This document shows, piece by piece, positions 7,504 to 13,266 of a stretch of DNA of 23,356 nucleotides. The notes under the pieces were generated by a model. That model made no database searches and had not been told where the DNA came from. It saw only the letters and a program-made list of their open reading frames with translations. The stretch's first letter is position 1; each line of letters starts with the position of its first letter. The stretch comes from a virus. Where the stretch lies: positions 1 through 23,356 of IMG/VR virus record IMGVR_UViG_3300042486_000415; one strand, 5' to 3'. Made by a program: the position numbers and the translations under genes.

Positions 7504-8028
7504 ATGTATGGTCCAAATGACCCAAAACCTTTTCCACCTAAGCCAAGACGCAAAGGTCCACGCAAAGATGGTCCAACACCCATTGTTCCACGCAGACCAA
7601 ACCCACCAAAACCAATTGGACCTGATGGGCGTAAGCGCAAAGATGATGGTAGACTGTTGCCACGGGAACTTCTTCAATTTCCAACACCTTTTGGTCCATC
7701 AAAGCCGAAGCGTCCGAAAAAGCCAACGACAACACCGCCGAGCAAAAAAGGTCCTAGTGGTAGTCGCAAGCCTGTAGGTCCATCGGTTGGTCCAAAGCCT
7801 ATGCCTAAGGGTCCTAAGGGTCCTAAGGGTCCTAAGGGTCCTAGTGGTTCTCGCAAGCCAATGCCAGCACCTCCAAGTGGCAAGGGTCGTATTCCTATGC
7901 CAAAGGGACCTGGTAGCAGTCGTAAGCCAGGTATTAAAACTTTACCTGCTTATCCAAGTGATAAAAAGCCAAACATTAAGACATTGCCTTATAAGCCAAA
8001 AAAGCAAAGCCGTAAAAAGGTTTATTAA
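7504..8028 (+). CDS. Pro/Lys/Gly-rich protein with collagen-like repeats
   Basis: This 174-residue protein is almost entirely Pro, Lys, Gly, Arg and Ser, very basic and without predictable globular structure. Near residues 101-114 it has four consecutive GPK-type triplets encoded by exact 9-bp repeats. The peptide GPSGSRKP occurs twice, with a related GPGSSRKP and two IKTLP motifs further on. Collagen-like triplets occur in phage tail fibres and capsid decorations. Here the extreme positive charge and the neighbouring basic proteins equally suggest an internal, DNA-associated protein. It is the first gene after the capsid terminator, with only a weak purine stretch (AGAGAGAG) before the ATG. 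The stop overlaps the next ATG (TAATG at 8026). Confidence 0.75.
   Translation: MYGPNDPKPFPPKPRRKGPRKDGPTPIVPRRPNPPKPIGPDGRKRKDDGRLLPRELLQFPTPFGPSKPKRPKKPTTTPPSKKGPSGSRKPVGPSVGPKPMPKGPKGPKGPKGPSGSRKPMPAPPSGKGRIPMPKGPGSSRKPGIKTLPAYPSDKKPNIKTLPYKPKKQSRKKVY
7804..7848 (+). repeat. 9-bp tandem repeat (collagen-like codons)
   Basis: Four exact copies of CCTAAGGGT run from 7804 to 7839, and a degenerate fifth copy, CCTAGTGGT, ends at 7848. They encode repeating Pro-Lys-Gly. The exactness at third positions suggests recent slippage expansion, so copy number may vary between related phages. Confidence 0.9.
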
Positions 8029-8618
8029 TGCCAACTGTTGGAAACAAAAAATATCCTTACACTAAAAAGGGTATTGCAGATGCCAAAAAAGCAGCCAAGA
8101 AAGTGGGTGGGGGTAAAACCCCACCCAAATCTGCTGCAAAAAAGGCTTCCGCTAAACCATTGACAGCATATCAAAAGGCTGTTAAAGGTCCTGCTAAATC
8201 TGCTGGAAAAGGCAAACTTCAACCTTACGATGCTAAATGGAAGGCTAGTGTTGCTAAAAAATCTAAGCGTACAGGCGTAGACAAGGTTGCTGAGGGTATT
8301 TTAAAGTATTCTCCTCTTGCTGGTATTGCTTATGGTTTTGAAGCAGCAACTGGTAAAAGCGTTAGCGGTCCCATGAATAAGCCTGCTAAGAAGGTAAACC
8401 GTTTGGGTGCTGCTGCCAATGCTGCTACTTATGTAGTGGGTGGTGGGGCTCTTGGAAAAGCAGCAAAGAAAACAGTTAAAACTCTTAGGGCTACTAAGGG
8501 TGCTGGAGAAATGGCAACCAAAAAAAGCAATCAAGGTCAACAGGTTGGAAAAGCAGAATTTGATAATTATGTAAATATACTTGTTAACAAACAACTTTCA
8601 AAAAAGAAAAAGAAATAA
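8028..8618 (+). CDS. Basic protein with VGNKKYPYTKKG N-terminus
   Basis: This 196-residue protein is Lys/Ala-rich at both ends and ends in a run of lysines. The N-terminus VGNKKYPYTKKGIADAKKAAKK resembles, from memory, the start of many small basic proteins in environmental phages ('VGxKKFPYTxxG...'), whose function is unknown. Residues about 85-150 are less biased and partly hydrophobic (ILKYSPLAGIAYGFEAATG, and a Gly/Ala/Val-rich stretch NAATYVVGGGALGKAA). That pattern could be an amphipathic or membrane-active segment. It overlaps the collagen-like gene by one base and is followed after two bases by the next ATG. A strong GC-rich hairpin lies about 75 nt inside the gene. Confidence 0.75.
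   Translation: MPTVGNKKYPYTKKGIADAKKAAKKVGGGKTPPKSAAKKASAKPLTAYQKAVKGPAKSAGKGKLQPYDAKWKASVAKKSKRTGVDKVAEGILKYSPLAGIAYGFEAATGKSVSGPMNKPAKKVNRLGAAANAATYVVGGGALGKAAKKTVKTLRATKGAGEMATKKSNQGQQVGKAEFDNYVNILVNKQLSKKKKK
8104..8127 (+). other. GC-rich perfect hairpin near a gene start
   Basis: TGGGTGGGG (8104-8112) and CCCCACCCA (8119-8127) pair over 9 bp with a 6-nt GTAAAA loop, inside the gene starting at 8028. No T-tract follows. In mRNA it would be a stable obstacle soon after initiation. Confidence 0.8.
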
Positions 8619-8620
8619 TT

Positions 8621-9214
8621 ATGGCTAAGTTACCTATTGATGACATTATGAAAAAAATTGCTAAGCAGATGGCTAACAAGGCTAATCAAAAAGCACGCTA
8701 TGAACTAATGAAGAAAACTAAGGACATTGCTACTTCTGGTGCTAGCAAAGTTACGGCAAAGCCAAAAGTAAAACCCAAGGCAAAGCCGAAAGCAAAGCCG
8801 AAGGCAAAACCCAAGACAAGTTCACGGGGTACTGGCACTATTGATGGTCGTCCTACAGGCAGAATTGCCCGAACAACCCCTGCTCGTCCACGCCGTGATT
8901 ACTACCCCAAGGGCAAGACTGTTGCTCAAACCGATTCTGAGAAGCGTGCTGCTGAGCGTTTGGCTAACCGTATGTTGCGTCAATCAGGTTTCAACACTCC
9001 TAAGTCTAAGCCTAGTGGAAATGCTAAGCCTGTTGATGTTCGTGGTTCTATTATTCAACCACCGTCTAAGGCTACTATGCGCCCCACTAGCCCACGAGGT
9101 TCTTCTGCGTTTGAGGCTGATAAGTCTGTTGCAGAGATTCGTGCTGACCGTGCCAAGTTTGGCAGAGGTCAGAAACCACCTAAGCGTAAACCAAAACCTA
9201 AGCCTAAAAAGTAA
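8621..9214 (+). CDS. Basic protein with Lys-Pro repeats
   Basis: This 197-residue protein is strongly basic. It starts LPIDDIMKKIAKQMANKANQ, then has a (Ala/Val)-Lys-Pro-Lys repeat at residues about 45-65, an Arg/Gly/Thr-rich middle (RGTGTIDGRPTGRIAR) and a Lys/Pro tail ending KPPKRKPKPKPKK. Alternating Lys-Pro is typical of extended, DNA-binding H1-like tails. The sequence is the third member of the basic block downstream of the capsid gene, mirroring the three basic genes before the portal. No enzyme motif is visible. The ATG follows the previous stop by two bases; a six-T run and the third copy of the 24-nt element follow its own stop. Confidence 0.75.
   Translation: MAKLPIDDIMKKIAKQMANKANQKARYELMKKTKDIATSGASKVTAKPKVKPKAKPKAKPKAKPKTSSRGTGTIDGRPTGRIARTTPARPRRDYYPKGKTVAQTDSEKRAAERLANRMLRQSGFNTPKSKPSGNAKPVDVRGSIIQPPSKATMRPTSPRGSSAFEADKSVAEIRADRAKFGRGQKPPKRKPKPKPKK
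8759..8815 (+). repeat. 12-nt period repeat encoding Lys-Pro-Lys-Ala
   Basis: The nineteen codons from 8759 to 8815 encode repeating KPK(A/V) units with a 12-nt period. The units differ mainly at third codon positions, so this is an older or selected repeat rather than a fresh expansion. Confidence 0.8.
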
Positions 9215-9220
9215 TTTTTT

Positions 9221-9244
9221 AGAACAAAAGCCTTATTTGTATGA
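9221..9244 (+). promoter_or_regulatory. 24-nt repeated element, copy C
   Basis: It lies 6 nt after the stop of the basic gene, behind a run of six T. It has AGAACA at 1-6, CTTAT at 12-16 and TA at 20-21. As in copy A, position 21 is the A of the next ATG (9241), and no Shine-Dalgarno sequence is seen. Confidence 0.5.
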
Positions 9245-9492
9245 GTATTCAAGGTTCTGTCCCCGCCCACGCTTATTATGGTAAGCCTGTTAGTGGGAAC
9301 CGTCCTGCTGGTGAGCAGGGTGGTTCCCGTCTTGCTGCTGCTTCTGGTCCTTATTTGGGTCGTGGTAATAAGTGTTCAGGCAAGGACGACACCTGTGAGG
9401 GAAACCGTGTTAAGGATGAAGAGTTTTGTGCTGGTCATCTTAGGTCGGTTGCGAAGGTTAAGAAGGATTTGAAGGTGGCTGATGGCGTTTAG
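9241..9492 (+). CDS. Small Cys/His protein, possible zinc binder
   Basis: This 83-residue protein has an N-terminal Gly/Pro/Ala-rich half (SVPAHAYYGKPVSGNRPAGE) and a C-terminal cluster C45, C52, C63, H66 in the context KCSGKDDTC...FCAGHLRS. The C-x6-C-x10-C-x2-H spacing could hold a zinc ion. It lies immediately upstream of the adaptor gene and overlaps it by 11 nt, so it is probably made together with head-completion proteins; no function is recognised. Its ATG is at the end of a 24-nt repeated element without a ribosome binding site. A very strong hairpin begins about 50 nt into the gene and would affect its translation or mRNA stability. Confidence 0.7.
   Translation: MSIQGSVPAHAYYGKPVSGNRPAGEQGGSRLAAASGPYLGRGNKCSGKDDTCEGNRVKDEEFCAGHLRSVAKVKKDLKVADGV
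9293..9330 (+). other. Long hairpin (17 bp in RNA) near a gene start
   Basis: The outer arms GGGAACC (9295-9301) and GGTTCCC (9322-9328) and the inner arms CCTGCT (9304-9309) and AGCAGG (9314-9319) are perfect. The two GT steps between them pair as G-U in RNA, and two more G-U pairs extend the base. The loop is GGTG. The stem is continuous over 17 bp and sits about 50 nt after the ATG at 9241. Confidence 0.8.
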
Positions 9493-10201
9493 AACTATGA
9501 CTGCAGCCGATATTCGGGCTGCTGTGCGAAGTATTACGGATTTGGATTCTGATGATTTGCCTGATTCGTTGTTGAATCTTTATATCCGTGACGGGTATTA
9601 TCGTATTTTGGATACTGAGAAGCGTTGGTCTTTCCTTGAGTATTCATTTACTTTCAACACACGAACAGGTGTTCGTGAGTATGAGATTGCTACTTTGACT
9701 GATGAACCTCTTGGTCAAGTTGTGTCTATTGTTGATAATCGTGCTACGGGTTACCGTTTAGACATGATTGGCTATGATATGGCTGAGCAAACCTATATTG
9801 GTTCTTATGACACTAATAGTGACCCGTTGTTTTATGCTGTGTGGGCTAATAAGATTCATTTGTATCCTAAGCCTAATAATGTGCGTACTTTGACGGCTCG
9901 TGGTTATCGTGAGCCGTTTGATTGGCAGACCGAGGGTGGCGATGTGGATGCGCCTGCTTCTTTGCATTTCCCGTTGGTTTATTATGCGTGCAGTCGTGTG
10001 TATCAGCAGTTGGAAGATTCGTCTATGGCTGAAATGTATAAGCGTGCATATGATGAGGGTGTTGCTCTTGCTGTTCGCAACGCAACAACCCCAACAAGTC
10101 ATCATGCTTTGATTTTGACGCATGGACAAACCAATGGTCGTCCTACTTATAATGGTTGGCTTAACAGTCTTGGCTCTAATAGGTCTAACTGGGGTCTTTA
10201 A
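9482..10201 (+). CDS. Head-tail adaptor (T7 gp11 / P22 gp4-like)
   Basis: Adaptor proteins form a ring below the portal, close the packaged head and give the tail its docking site. The 239-residue protein has the N-terminal helical pattern common to this group: MTAADIRAAVRSITD, then LPDSLLNLYIRDGYYRIL and KRWSFLE. A beta-rich middle follows (REYEIATL, LYPKPNN, LTARGYREPFDW), and then a C-terminal helix LVYYACSRVYQQLED...AEMYKRAYDEGV. Length and position directly before the nozzle gene agree. The ATG overlaps the preceding gene by 11 nt, with a GAAGGTGG purine stretch just upstream. Its stop is directly followed by the GTG start of the nozzle gene. Assignment is by pattern and synteny, not by a search. 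Confidence 0.8.
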   Translation: MAFRTMTAADIRAAVRSITDLDSDDLPDSLLNLYIRDGYYRILDTEKRWSFLEYSFTFNTRTGVREYEIATLTDEPLGQVVSIVDNRATGYRLDMIGYDMAEQTYIGSYDTNSDPLFYAVWANKIHLYPKPNNVRTLTARGYREPFDWQTEGGDVDAPASLHFPLVYYACSRVYQQLEDSSMAEMYKRAYDEGVALAVRNATTPTSHHALILTHGQTNGRPTYNGWLNSLGSNRSNWGL

Positions 10202-11842
10202 GTGTCGTCTATCCAGATTTATGAGCAGAAGGATTTTACTGGTGGTTTGAACTTGCGTTCGGACCAGTTTCAGTTGCGAGATAATGAATCTCCTGAAATG
10301 CTTAATGTTGAGATTGACCCTCGTGGTGGTGTTTTTAGCCGTGGGGCTATGCAGCGTTTAAATCCTGATAATGTTTCTGGTACTACTTGGACTCCTCATA
10401 AGTTGTTTTCTTTTTATGGTGATTCTAATCATTTAATGTTGGCTAATAACAATCGTGTTTATTATATGTCTACTAGTAATAATTTTGCGGTTTTAAATAC
10501 TTCTGCTGGTGCTGTTAATATTCCTAGTCCAGATGGTGCTTGTTTTGCTGCTTGGGGTGAAACTTTATATATAGGTGCAGGTAATGCTACTTCTGATGGT
10601 TTTTATAAGTGGAATGGTGCTGGGAACGCTGTGGCGTTACCTCCTATTACTTCTTCTGGTCAGTGGGCTGCTCGCAATGGCATTGGCGGTGGTCATGTTC
10701 CTCGTGCCGAGCATCTTGCTGTTCATGCTAATAAAATGTTTGCAGCACATACTTGGGAAGAAGGTTCGGAGTTCCCGAACCGTCTTCGCTGGTCCGATGA
10801 ATCAAAACCAGAAAACTGGATTCAAGATGACTATATTGATATTCAGGGCGGTGGCGATGGCATCCGTGGCATTGTCGTTGTTAATGGCGCACTGGTCATA
10901 TTTAAGCCTTATTCTATTTATGTTTTGTATGGTTATTATTATGATGAGTTCAAAGTAGTTCAAGTTTCTGGTTCACTTGGATGTAGCGAACATTCACAAA
11001 TGGCAGCAACAGACACAGGTGTTTATTTCTATAGCCATGATGATGGTTTGTTTTTCTTTGATGGTTCAGGAATTATAGATGTTTTCAATAACATGAAACC
11101 TATTTTTGATTTGAATTATATTAACTCTGCTCAGGATTCTTCTGTTTCTTTGTCTTGGGTTGGTCGCCGCCTTTGGTTGTCCTTGCCATATTCTGTTACT
11201 GGTGGAGCAACTGGTCCAACAGTTAATCTTGTATTTGACCCTAGTATCAATGCATATATGATGTTTGCCACCGCAGACTCCAAGGGAGTTGTCGGTGGCT
11301 GTGACTTTAGAAACTCTTCAGGCATGGATTTAAAGTTAATGCTTCACCCTACCACTGCTGCTGTTTTGCAGGTTGATATGTACGATGAGGGCGTGGACAA
11401 AATCGCTGCTGGTGGTGCATCCGTTGGTTATCCAACGGTGTACCGCACTAAATGGTTTGATGCTGGTTCTTATATGCAACGCAAAATGTTCCGCCGTCCA
11501 GACCTTGTTATGAAAGAGTCAGAAACACGCCTACAAGTTAATGTTGCTGTGTATCATGACTTTCAGGAGTCGGATGGTTCTCAGGCTAGAACTTTTGATG
11601 TTGTTTTTCCAACTGCTCTTGGTGGTATGTTTTGGGATGATGACTCATGGGCTAATGAGTCTGTTGATGGTTCTGTTTCTGGTTCTGTTTGGTCTAGTGG
11701 TGTTGTGTCTAGTACTATTAAAACAGCGAAGAATCTTGGCTTGGCTAAGACGGTGCAACTTCGTTTTTCTGGTGAACTGGGCAAGCCTTGGGGTTTGAAC
11801 AGTATTGGTTATAAGTGGAGCCCACGAAGGGTTAAAGGATAG
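10202..11842 (+). CDS. Tail nozzle / tail tubular protein B-like
   Basis: This 546-residue protein matches the class of podovirus nozzle proteins (T7 gp12-like, P22 gp10-like), beta-propeller proteins forming the tail tube below the adaptor. The N-terminus FTGGLNLRSDQFQLRDNESPEMLNVEIDP is highly typical of them. Internal propeller-like repeats include YYMSTSNN, LYIGAGNATSDGFYKWNG, GALVIFKPYSIYVLYG and GVYFYSHDDGLFFFDGSG. The start is a GTG at 10202, directly after the TAA of the adaptor gene; any later ATG would lose the conserved N-terminus. At least three strong hairpins lie in its coding sequence (10757-10787, 11267-11299, 11414-11444). The gene is followed by fibre genes, as in other podoviruses. 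Confidence 0.85.
   Translation: MSSIQIYEQKDFTGGLNLRSDQFQLRDNESPEMLNVEIDPRGGVFSRGAMQRLNPDNVSGTTWTPHKLFSFYGDSNHLMLANNNRVYYMSTSNNFAVLNTSAGAVNIPSPDGACFAAWGETLYIGAGNATSDGFYKWNGAGNAVALPPITSSGQWAARNGIGGGHVPRAEHLAVHANKMFAAHTWEEGSEFPNRLRWSDESKPENWIQDDYIDIQGGGDGIRGIVVVNGALVIFKPYSIYVLYGYYYDEFKVVQVSGSLGCSEHSQMAATDTGVYFYSHDDGLFFFDGSGIIDVFNNMKPIFDLNYINSAQDSSVSLSWVGRRLWLSLPYSVTGGATGPTVNLVFDPSINAYMMFATADSKGVVGGCDFRNSSGMDLKLMLHPTTAAVLQVDMYDEGVDKIAAGGASVGYPTVYRTKWFDAGSYMQRKMFRRPDLVMKESETRLQVNVAVYHDFQESDGSQARTFDVVFPTALGGMFWDDDSWANESVDGSVSGSVWSSGVVSSTIKTAKNLGLAKTVQLRFSGELGKPWGLNSIGYKWSPRRVKG
10757..10787 (+). other. Hairpin in the nozzle gene
   Basis: GGTTCGG (10763-10769) pairs with CCGAACC (10775-10781) around the loop AGTTC. 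After one A-G mismatch the stem continues for 5 bp (GAAGA-side at 10757-10761 with TCTTC at 10783-10787). That is 12 pairs in all. Confidence 0.75.
11267..11299 (+). other. Hairpin in the nozzle gene
   Basis: GCCACCG (11267-11273) pairs with CGGTGGC (11293-11299). Inside, ACTCC (11277-11281) pairs with GGAGT (11285-11289) around an AAG loop. A small internal loop separates the two stems. Confidence 0.65.
11414..11444 (+). other. Hairpin in the nozzle gene
   Basis: CCGTTGG (11421-11427) and CCAACGG (11432-11438) form a perfect 7-bp stem with a TTAT loop. Beyond a single bulged T, GGTGCA pairs with TGTACC (one G-U), giving 13 pairs. Confidence 0.75.
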
Positions 11843-11850
11843 GTTATATT

Positions 11851-12240
11851 ATGGCTACTTTGAATGGTTTATATTCGTTTACTCCTAGTACGGCGGCTAA
11901 AGCCAGTGAGGTGAACACAAACTTTAACGCTGTTAAGGCGTTTGTGGATGCTATTACTACTGGTGCAAACATTGACAGTTCTGCTATTACAGAAGCAAAG
12001 ATTAACAACGGCGCAGTGTCAGAGGTTAAGATTGCTAACAATGCTGTGACTACTGATAAGATTAATGCTTTGGCTGTTACCGAGGCTAAGATTGCTGCTA
12101 ATGCTGTTACTGCAGCAAAGATTAATACTGCTGCTGTTACTAACGCAAAGATTGATTATACTAGCGTACCTCAAACCACCATTTCTACCAGTGACCCTAC
12201 TGGTGGTAAAGATGGGGATATTTGGGTAAAGGTTGTCTGA
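11851..12240 (+). CDS. Tail fibre-like protein with decapeptide repeats
   Basis: This 129-residue protein has an N-terminal part common to phage fibre or appendage proteins (LYSFTPSTAAKASEVNTNFNAVKAFV). Six consecutive ten-residue repeats of the type AVTxAKIxxN follow at residues 45-104 (nt 11983-12162). Such repeats are seen in fibrous trimeric phage proteins that build shafts or beta-helices. The C-terminus, with DPTGGKDGDIWVKVV, resembles short caps of virion appendage proteins. It stands 8 nt after the nozzle stop; the only ribosome binding signal is a purine patch AAAGGATAGG overlapping that stop. The protein is short for a receptor-binding fibre, so it may be a linker to which another fibre protein attaches. 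Confidence 0.75.
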   Translation: MATLNGLYSFTPSTAAKASEVNTNFNAVKAFVDAITTGANIDSSAITEAKINNGAVSEVKIANNAVTTDKINALAVTEAKIAANAVTAAKINTAAVTNAKIDYTSVPQTTISTSDPTGGKDGDIWVKVV

Positions 12241-12674
12241 TGCCTGCTGTTGGTTCTAATACTGTTTCTGCGAAACTTAGTTCTACTTGGAAGTCTTGGT
12301 CTAATTTTTGGGCTAGGCATTCTGGTGTCTGGAAGAAGCCTTTGGGTGTTTGGGTTCGCCGTAGTGGTGTTTGGGTTAAAGTTTGGGATGAACGCCCAAG
12401 TATTACAAATATAGTTACATCATATGATTATGATGGTGGTGCTTTTCCTCCTTCTACTACATATTATAAAAACTTTACTGTTGCTGCTAATGGTTTTGGA
12501 GCCACTTTAACATCTAATGACCCTACTGGTTTTGGTGTTACCTTTTCTCAGACAACTGTCAATGCCGATACTAGCGCAAATGTGACTACATCAACATTTG
12601 CTTTTGGTTCCTTTAATGCTGCTAATTATCCAACTATTACGGCAACTAATTCTTCTGGTTCGGTGGTTTTCTAA
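12240..12674 (+). CDS. Trp-repeat appendage protein with Ig-like C-terminus
   Basis: This 144-residue protein starts at an ATG overlapping the upstream TGA (TGATG at 12238). Residues about 16-50 contain short Trp repeats (WKSWSNFW, SGVWKKPLGVWVRRSGVWVKVW) like those in fibres and appendages of some environmental phages. The rest is Ser/Thr/Asn/Gly-rich and beta-strand-like (YKNFTVAANGFGATLTSND, then alternating strands to the end), consistent with an Ig-like or other beta-sandwich fold. An upstream in-frame ATG at 12222 lies inside the preceding gene and is less likely. Its place in the fibre block suggests a host-contact or decoration role. No enzymatic motif is seen. Confidence 0.7.
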   Translation: MPAVGSNTVSAKLSSTWKSWSNFWARHSGVWKKPLGVWVRRSGVWVKVWDERPSITNIVTSYDYDGGAFPPSTTYYKNFTVAANGFGATLTSNDPTGFGVTFSQTTVNADTSANVTTSTFAFGSFNAANYPTITATNSSGSVVF

Positions 12675-12811
12675 TGGCGTGGACACCAACTGGAGCGCAT
12701 TTGTTTTCAAATCTTCCCGAAGGAATGGTTTTAATTAATATCCTTAACAGTCTTGCTCGTGAACTTAAGCGTTTACAAGATGAAATTGATGAATTGAAGC
12801 GGAGCAAATAA
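12674..12811 (+). CDS. 45-residue protein of the fibre block
   Basis: This is a short gene with both junctions of the local style: its ATG overlaps the previous TAA (TAATG at 12672) and its TAA overlaps the next ATG (TAATG at 12809). The protein starts MAWTPTGAHLFSNLPEGMVL and ends in a charged heptad-like helix (LARELKRLQDEIDELKRSK), probably a short coiled coil. The tight coupling on both sides is the main evidence that it is real. No family is recognised; a small structural or chaperone role for neighbouring fibre proteins is a guess. Confidence 0.65.
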   Translation: MAWTPTGAHLFSNLPEGMVLINILNSLARELKRLQDEIDELKRSK

Positions 12812-13248
12812 TGAGTAACTTTATGGCTAGTTTTGGCGACTTTGGTGTGTCCGAGGCTCGTGCTATTAGGCAGCGAAAGAATCAAAATACTGCCAACCTT
12901 CAGGCTTCTTTGTTGGGTCAGAAGCGTGGTGCACGGCGTATGGATGATATTCAACGCCAATACTCTGAGGGTTTTACACCTATGATGGCTAGTTATGGTC
13001 GGCGTGGTTTTGGTGGTCCGAATGTTAAATCTGGTATTCGTACTACTGGTTTGGAGAAGTACGCCAAAAATCTCCAGCGAGATTTAGGCGTTGAGTCTGA
13101 AAATCTTCAGGATGAGTTAAACGGTATTGCTTTGAAGGAGGCTAGTGAGCAGTCTGAACTTGATGCTTATCTTGCAGAGTTAAGGTTGAATTCTCAGCAG
13201 GCTGTTTTAAATACTGCTACCGACATTAAGCAATACGCTAGTTACTAG
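12811..13248 (+). CDS. Hypothetical helical structural protein
   Basis: This 145-residue protein is probably largely helical, with many Gln, Arg, Glu and Ala. The first 60 residues are basic (RAIRQRKNQNTANLQ, LLGQKRGARRMDDIQRQY). A Gly-rich loop (YGRRGFGGPNVKSGIR) follows, then an acidic C-terminal helix (LEKYAKNLQRDLGVE ... QSELDAYLAELRLNSQQA). Its place between fibre genes and the large internal-virion-type genes suggests a small internal virion or tail-associated protein such as the T7 gp14-like group, but similarity is not established. The ATG overlaps the upstream stop. A hairpin occurs at 13061-13091. Confidence 0.6.
   Translation: MSNFMASFGDFGVSEARAIRQRKNQNTANLQASLLGQKRGARRMDDIQRQYSEGFTPMMASYGRRGFGGPNVKSGIRTTGLEKYAKNLQRDLGVESENLQDELNGIALKEASEQSELDAYLAELRLNSQQAVLNTATDIKQYASY
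13061..13091 (+). other. Hairpin inside the 12811-13248 gene
   Basis: AAATCTC (13068-13074) pairs with GAGATTT (13079-13085) around CAGC. Beyond a small AA/A internal loop, ACGCC (13061-13065) pairs with GGCGT (13087-13091). Confidence 0.7.
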
Positions 13249-13266
13249 TTATTATAGGAGTTTATT

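Noticed and set aside
7674-7883. Minus-strand frame with Gly-Pro-Leu repeats resembling collagen
   Set aside because: It is the antisense of the plus-strand Pro-Lys-Gly repeat and has no start signal.
9758-10129. Minus-strand open frame of 123 codons opposite the adaptor gene
   Set aside because: It has no ribosome binding site and lies opposite a well supported adaptor gene.
10561-10580. TTTATATATAGG resembling the end of the 24-nt element
   Set aside because: It lies inside nozzle codons and lacks the AGAACA half.
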